From positions 58,630,753 to 58,694,752 of the forward strand of contig CM043959.1 of assembly GCA_014529385.2 (NCBI GenBank): a stretch of 64,000 bases of DNA, in the 5' to 3' direction. The translations under genes were made by a program, and so were the position numbers. How positions within the stretch are numbered: position 1 is the first letter of the stretch; every line of letters begins with the position of its first letter. Below the pieces are notes generated by a model that saw nothing but the letters and a program-made list of their open reading frames with translations, was not told the origin of the DNA and did not search any database. This document shows positions 61,382 to 64,000 of this stretch, piece after piece. This DNA comes from Adiantum capillus-veneris. Its lineage: Eukaryota > Streptophyta > Polypodiopsida > Polypodiales > Pteridaceae.

Positions 61382-62868
61382 TCAAGGCGGATTGTTGCGT
61401 GCATTTATTTGGGGACAAGCACGATAGACATGCCCTTGCTGTCCACACTTGTAGCATTTGTTATCCTTACGATAACACTCTAGCTCTCTTGGAGAGAGTC
61501 GATTCTTACCTTTGTAGACTCCTTTCTCCTTAGCTTTGTTATCGGTGTTGCTAGAGTTGCCTTTGGAGGAAGTTTGAGCATTATTCCTTCCTCTAGGCTC
61601 ATTTTGATCCTTCACTTCCATGGGCTTAGAGTTTCTCTTAACCCCTTGTTGGAAATTGATTTGAGATGCGACCATAGTATGGTGTATGACCGCCGATATG
61701 GCATTAGGCCTTTGTGAGTTAATATACTCGGCCATCTCTTCAAAAAGACCCGCACAAAATTGTTGCTTTTGCTCCTCAAAGCCTATCTTTTTGTAGACAC
61801 TGGCTTTGAGAAGTAAATCCCAAAACTTATCTACATACTTCTGGATAGACTCGTAGGGAGAGAGTTTCAAGCTTTGCCATTCTGTGAGGACATTGTCTTT
61901 AGTGTTTCTTGCCAAAAATTGTTTCATGATGGAGGCTCTTAAAGCCTTCCATGTCCTTGGAGATTTCCTTTGGGCTCGTAGGCTAGCCCACCATTGACGA
62001 GTGGAGCTCTGAAAATGCATAGATACCTAACGTAGTTTAGAGGAATCCATGAAGTCCTCATCACCAAAGGCCACATCAAACTGTTGGATGAAGGCCAAGA
62101 TCTTGTCCATAGCACCAAAGGTGCAATCATAGGTAAGAAAAGTGGTGTCCTTTCCTCCCTCCTTGAACTTCTTCAGCTTCTTGGGCCTTCTCCATACCGG
62201 ATAGGACTTGCGATGGCCTTTCCTTTTGGGCTCTTTGAGAGAAGAGCCGCTACCTTCATTGGAAATGATGAGGAAGGTGATGAAGATGGAGAAGAGGGTG
62301 ACCTCTTTCTCTCCTTTTCCTTATTTTGGTACCTATCTTCCTTTTTGTGATAACGAGGAGGAGGACTTTCCGGCAATCTTTCTCTCTTGGGGGGAGTTGG
62401 AGATCATTGAGGCTAGCGTCTTCTTGGAGCCACATCTTCAGAAGTATTGGGAGACTCACTTCGTTCTCCTTCTCTTGGGGAAGGCTCTATAGTAGAGACT
62501 TCGCCTTTCTTCTTGGATGGAGGTAAGCCCGCTAGTAATCGTTTAAGCGCTTCATATGGGTTCTCCTCTTCTCTCACCTTAGAGAGCCCTCTCTTGGAAA
62601 TCTCTTGAAGAGACTTCTCAGTTGCTCTCTCTTTTGGGGGAGTTTGGAGAATCCCATAACTATGAAGTTGTTGGAAAACTTCACCTTGTGGGGCTGGGTT
62701 TCCCATAACTAGTTGTAGCTTAGAAACAAGACAATTGATAAACATGGGAGCATCATCATTAGCACCTTCATGTGCAAAATCAAAGCTATCAATGTTCATT
62801 CTACTCTCTTGATTATTGTCAGCCATGTTAACAAAATTTATGTATGTACTTAGTGTATGCTTTGACAA
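61382..62868 (-). pseudogene. gag: gypsy gag with CCHC zinc knuckle
   Basis: Begins near 62823 (MADNNQESRMNID) and keeps a good frame to about 62413, then passes through a frameshifted acidic/basic linker (62173-62376), and re-enters an open frame that contains STRQWWASLRAQRK, the capsid core, and ends with CYKCGQQGHVYRAC (C-x2-C-x4-H-x4-C) at about 61415-61456. One stop separates the last two parts at about 62030. The protein would form the virus-like particle and bind RNA. Confidence 0.85.
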
Positions 62869-63225
62869 TTCAAAACCTTAGTTGCCACTCCTCTCACCCT
62901 TTGAAAATCGGCTCTTAAGTATCTACACCCATGGCTCAAAGTGGTTAATTATAGAGAGTAGAGGAGTAGGTCTAACATAGCAGAGTTGTCGAGGGTTAGC
63001 TCCTCTCAGACTTCTTATGGCTCAATAATGGTAAAGCCGTAGGAAAGTCTAAAAAGACTCCATTATTAAGTCCAAAGCTCCCGAGGTGTGCACCATATCC
63101 CACATAGTGGCCCAACAAAACCGATAATAGATCCTAGTTCCACTTACGCTAATATAATTAACAACATCAACCATTTATAGGCTACTTAATGACCTCTCTT
63201 CTTAAGCAAGAAAGGAGAAACCAAA

Positions 63226-63238
63226 TGCTATGATACCA
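63226..63238 (-). promoter_or_regulatory. gypsy primer binding site
   Basis: On the minus strand TGGTATCATAGCA begins one base after the LTR end; it differs at one position from the tRNA-iMet complement TGGTATCAGAGC. Confidence 0.85.
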
Positions 63239-63239
63239 A

Positions 63240-63382
63240 TGTAATGGAAATGGCCTATGAACTTAGAGAATAGAGGAATTAAGAGAATTAAAGTAAGAAA
63301 CTTTGAGAGAAAAGAGGGTGAACTTAGTTGGTAGTAGCAACTTAATCATAACACTTAATTAACTAGGCATGATCAATACTTT

Positions 63383-63452
<70 letters not shown>

Positions 63453-63801
63453 TTTAGAGAATATGACAACAGTTGAGGACCGGATTTATGTGGAGCCGGT
63501 CCCTCCTCCAAAAGGCATTTGTATTATAGATTCTCTCATTAAGAGAGACTTGATACAATACAATCTTTGTGTTCCTTAAGACCTCTTTGGCAGTATGGAG
63601 ATGGAAGCTTCATACACCAAGCTTTTGCATATTATCAACAATCAATCTTAGCTTGAAAACAATCAAGAACCGTGTTGAGATAGATCTATAAGCTGCACAT
63701 GTCTATATCTTAAGCCTTGTTTCCGTTTATTCTCCCACATTAAGTGATCAGTTTAATATGAGAAAATCATTTGGGTTGGTTAGATATTAGTTTTTATAAC
63801 A
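63240..63801 (-). repeat. 5' LTR of the minus-strand gypsy, internally deleted
   Basis: 562 bp instead of about 1.7-1.8 kb. In plus reading it matches 43184-43590 up to 'gaaaacaatcaagaac' and then jumps to the equivalent of about 44854 ('cgtgttgagatagatc') to its end, so about 1.2 kb is missing. Contains (GA)n at 63385-63449. Confidence 0.88.
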
Positions 63802-64000
63802 TTGATGTGGGTTTGGGGGGGCGGGCTTAATAATTATGTGACTATGATGTGGTTGCAACAGAAGGGGTTATTAGATCTTATTTTTTCTCGCATTTTATCA
63901 TATAGAAGGGTATTGAGAAATGGAATTGGAAAAAAACTATTAACTTTGAATAGGAAAAGGGTGTATTTTATTTGTAAAAAATATACAGAAAAGGAGGTTT
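63802..64000. other. Window end, nothing recognised
   Basis: AT-rich sequence with a short G run; no supported feature. Confidence 0.3.

Larger units (their letters stand above)
59401..63801 (-). mobile_element. Ty3/gypsy retrotransposon, minus strand, internally deleted
   Basis: Read on the minus strand: 5' LTR 63801-63240, primer site 63238-63226, gag 62868-61382, start of RT about 61130, deletion of the RT core, RT connection and RNase H 60900-60106, integrase remnant about 59830-59600. No 3' LTR is recognised before 59400. The 5' LTR belongs to the family of the solo LTR at 23224 and the LTR at 43184. The element is not functional. Confidence 0.85.

Overview
The window looks like nuclear DNA of a land plant. 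The evidence is spliceosomal GT..AG introns, CACTA, Ty3/gypsy and Ty1/copia elements, tRNA-Met type primer sites, a plant-type MAPKKK gene, and a very high load of long (AG)n, (AC)n and (AT)n microsatellites. A fern or other non-flowering lineage with a large repeat-rich genome is my guess, but the sequence does not prove it. Almost everything here is mobile DNA in various states of decay. Only one ordinary host gene is clear: the GC-rich MAPKKK at about 36.2-37.6 kb.

Layout. 1-5223: the 5' portion of a CACTA (En/Spm) element on the minus strand, with a TNP2 transposase whose exon junctions can be read directly, terminal CACTA and subterminal GCGTCGCT repeats. 5.8-16.3 kb: a long degenerate Ty3/gypsy element (gag, protease, RT, RNase H, integrase, a second protease-like region, a 3' ORF). 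16.9-18.3 kb: a minus-strand gag fragment and duplications. 18.8-25.3 kb: a decayed Ty1/copia element carrying a nested solo gypsy LTR (23224-24898) with a perfect 5-bp target duplication. 25.3-29.9 kb: tandem duplications, a GC-rich foldback element and an AT-rich tract. 30-34.2 kb: a decayed DNA transposase with a SWIM zinc finger. 36.2-37.6 kb: MAPKKK. 38-46.3 kb: decayed transposon fragments, minisatellites and another copy of the gypsy LTR.

The main discovery candidate is 46358-58036. Two 33-bp inverted repeats (32/33 identical) bound an 11.7-kb unit with four intron-containing genes of alternating orientation: (A) a DDE-type transposase-like protein, (B) a 649-aa protein of unknown function, (C) a predicted 821-aa protein joining a histone H3-like domain with a recognisable H3 tail, a Ulp1/C48-like protease domain, an acidic linker and an FCP1/SCP-like HAD phosphatase domain, and (D) a 413-aa protein of unknown function. 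GC-rich inverted pairs built on GGCGCGC lie near and inside the divergent B/C control region. Read together this is a large DNA transposon carrying chromatin-related cargo: A would move the element, and C could act on host chromatin, SUMO or RNA polymerase CTD states. The domain calls are from motifs seen in the sequence; the mobile-element reading and the role of the fusion are inference.

58.2-58.6 kb holds two small tandem paralogous ORFs. 59.4-63.8 kb is a minus-strand gypsy element (5' LTR, primer site, gag with CCHC knuckle, deleted RT, RNase H, integrase remnant) of the same LTR family as the solo LTR.
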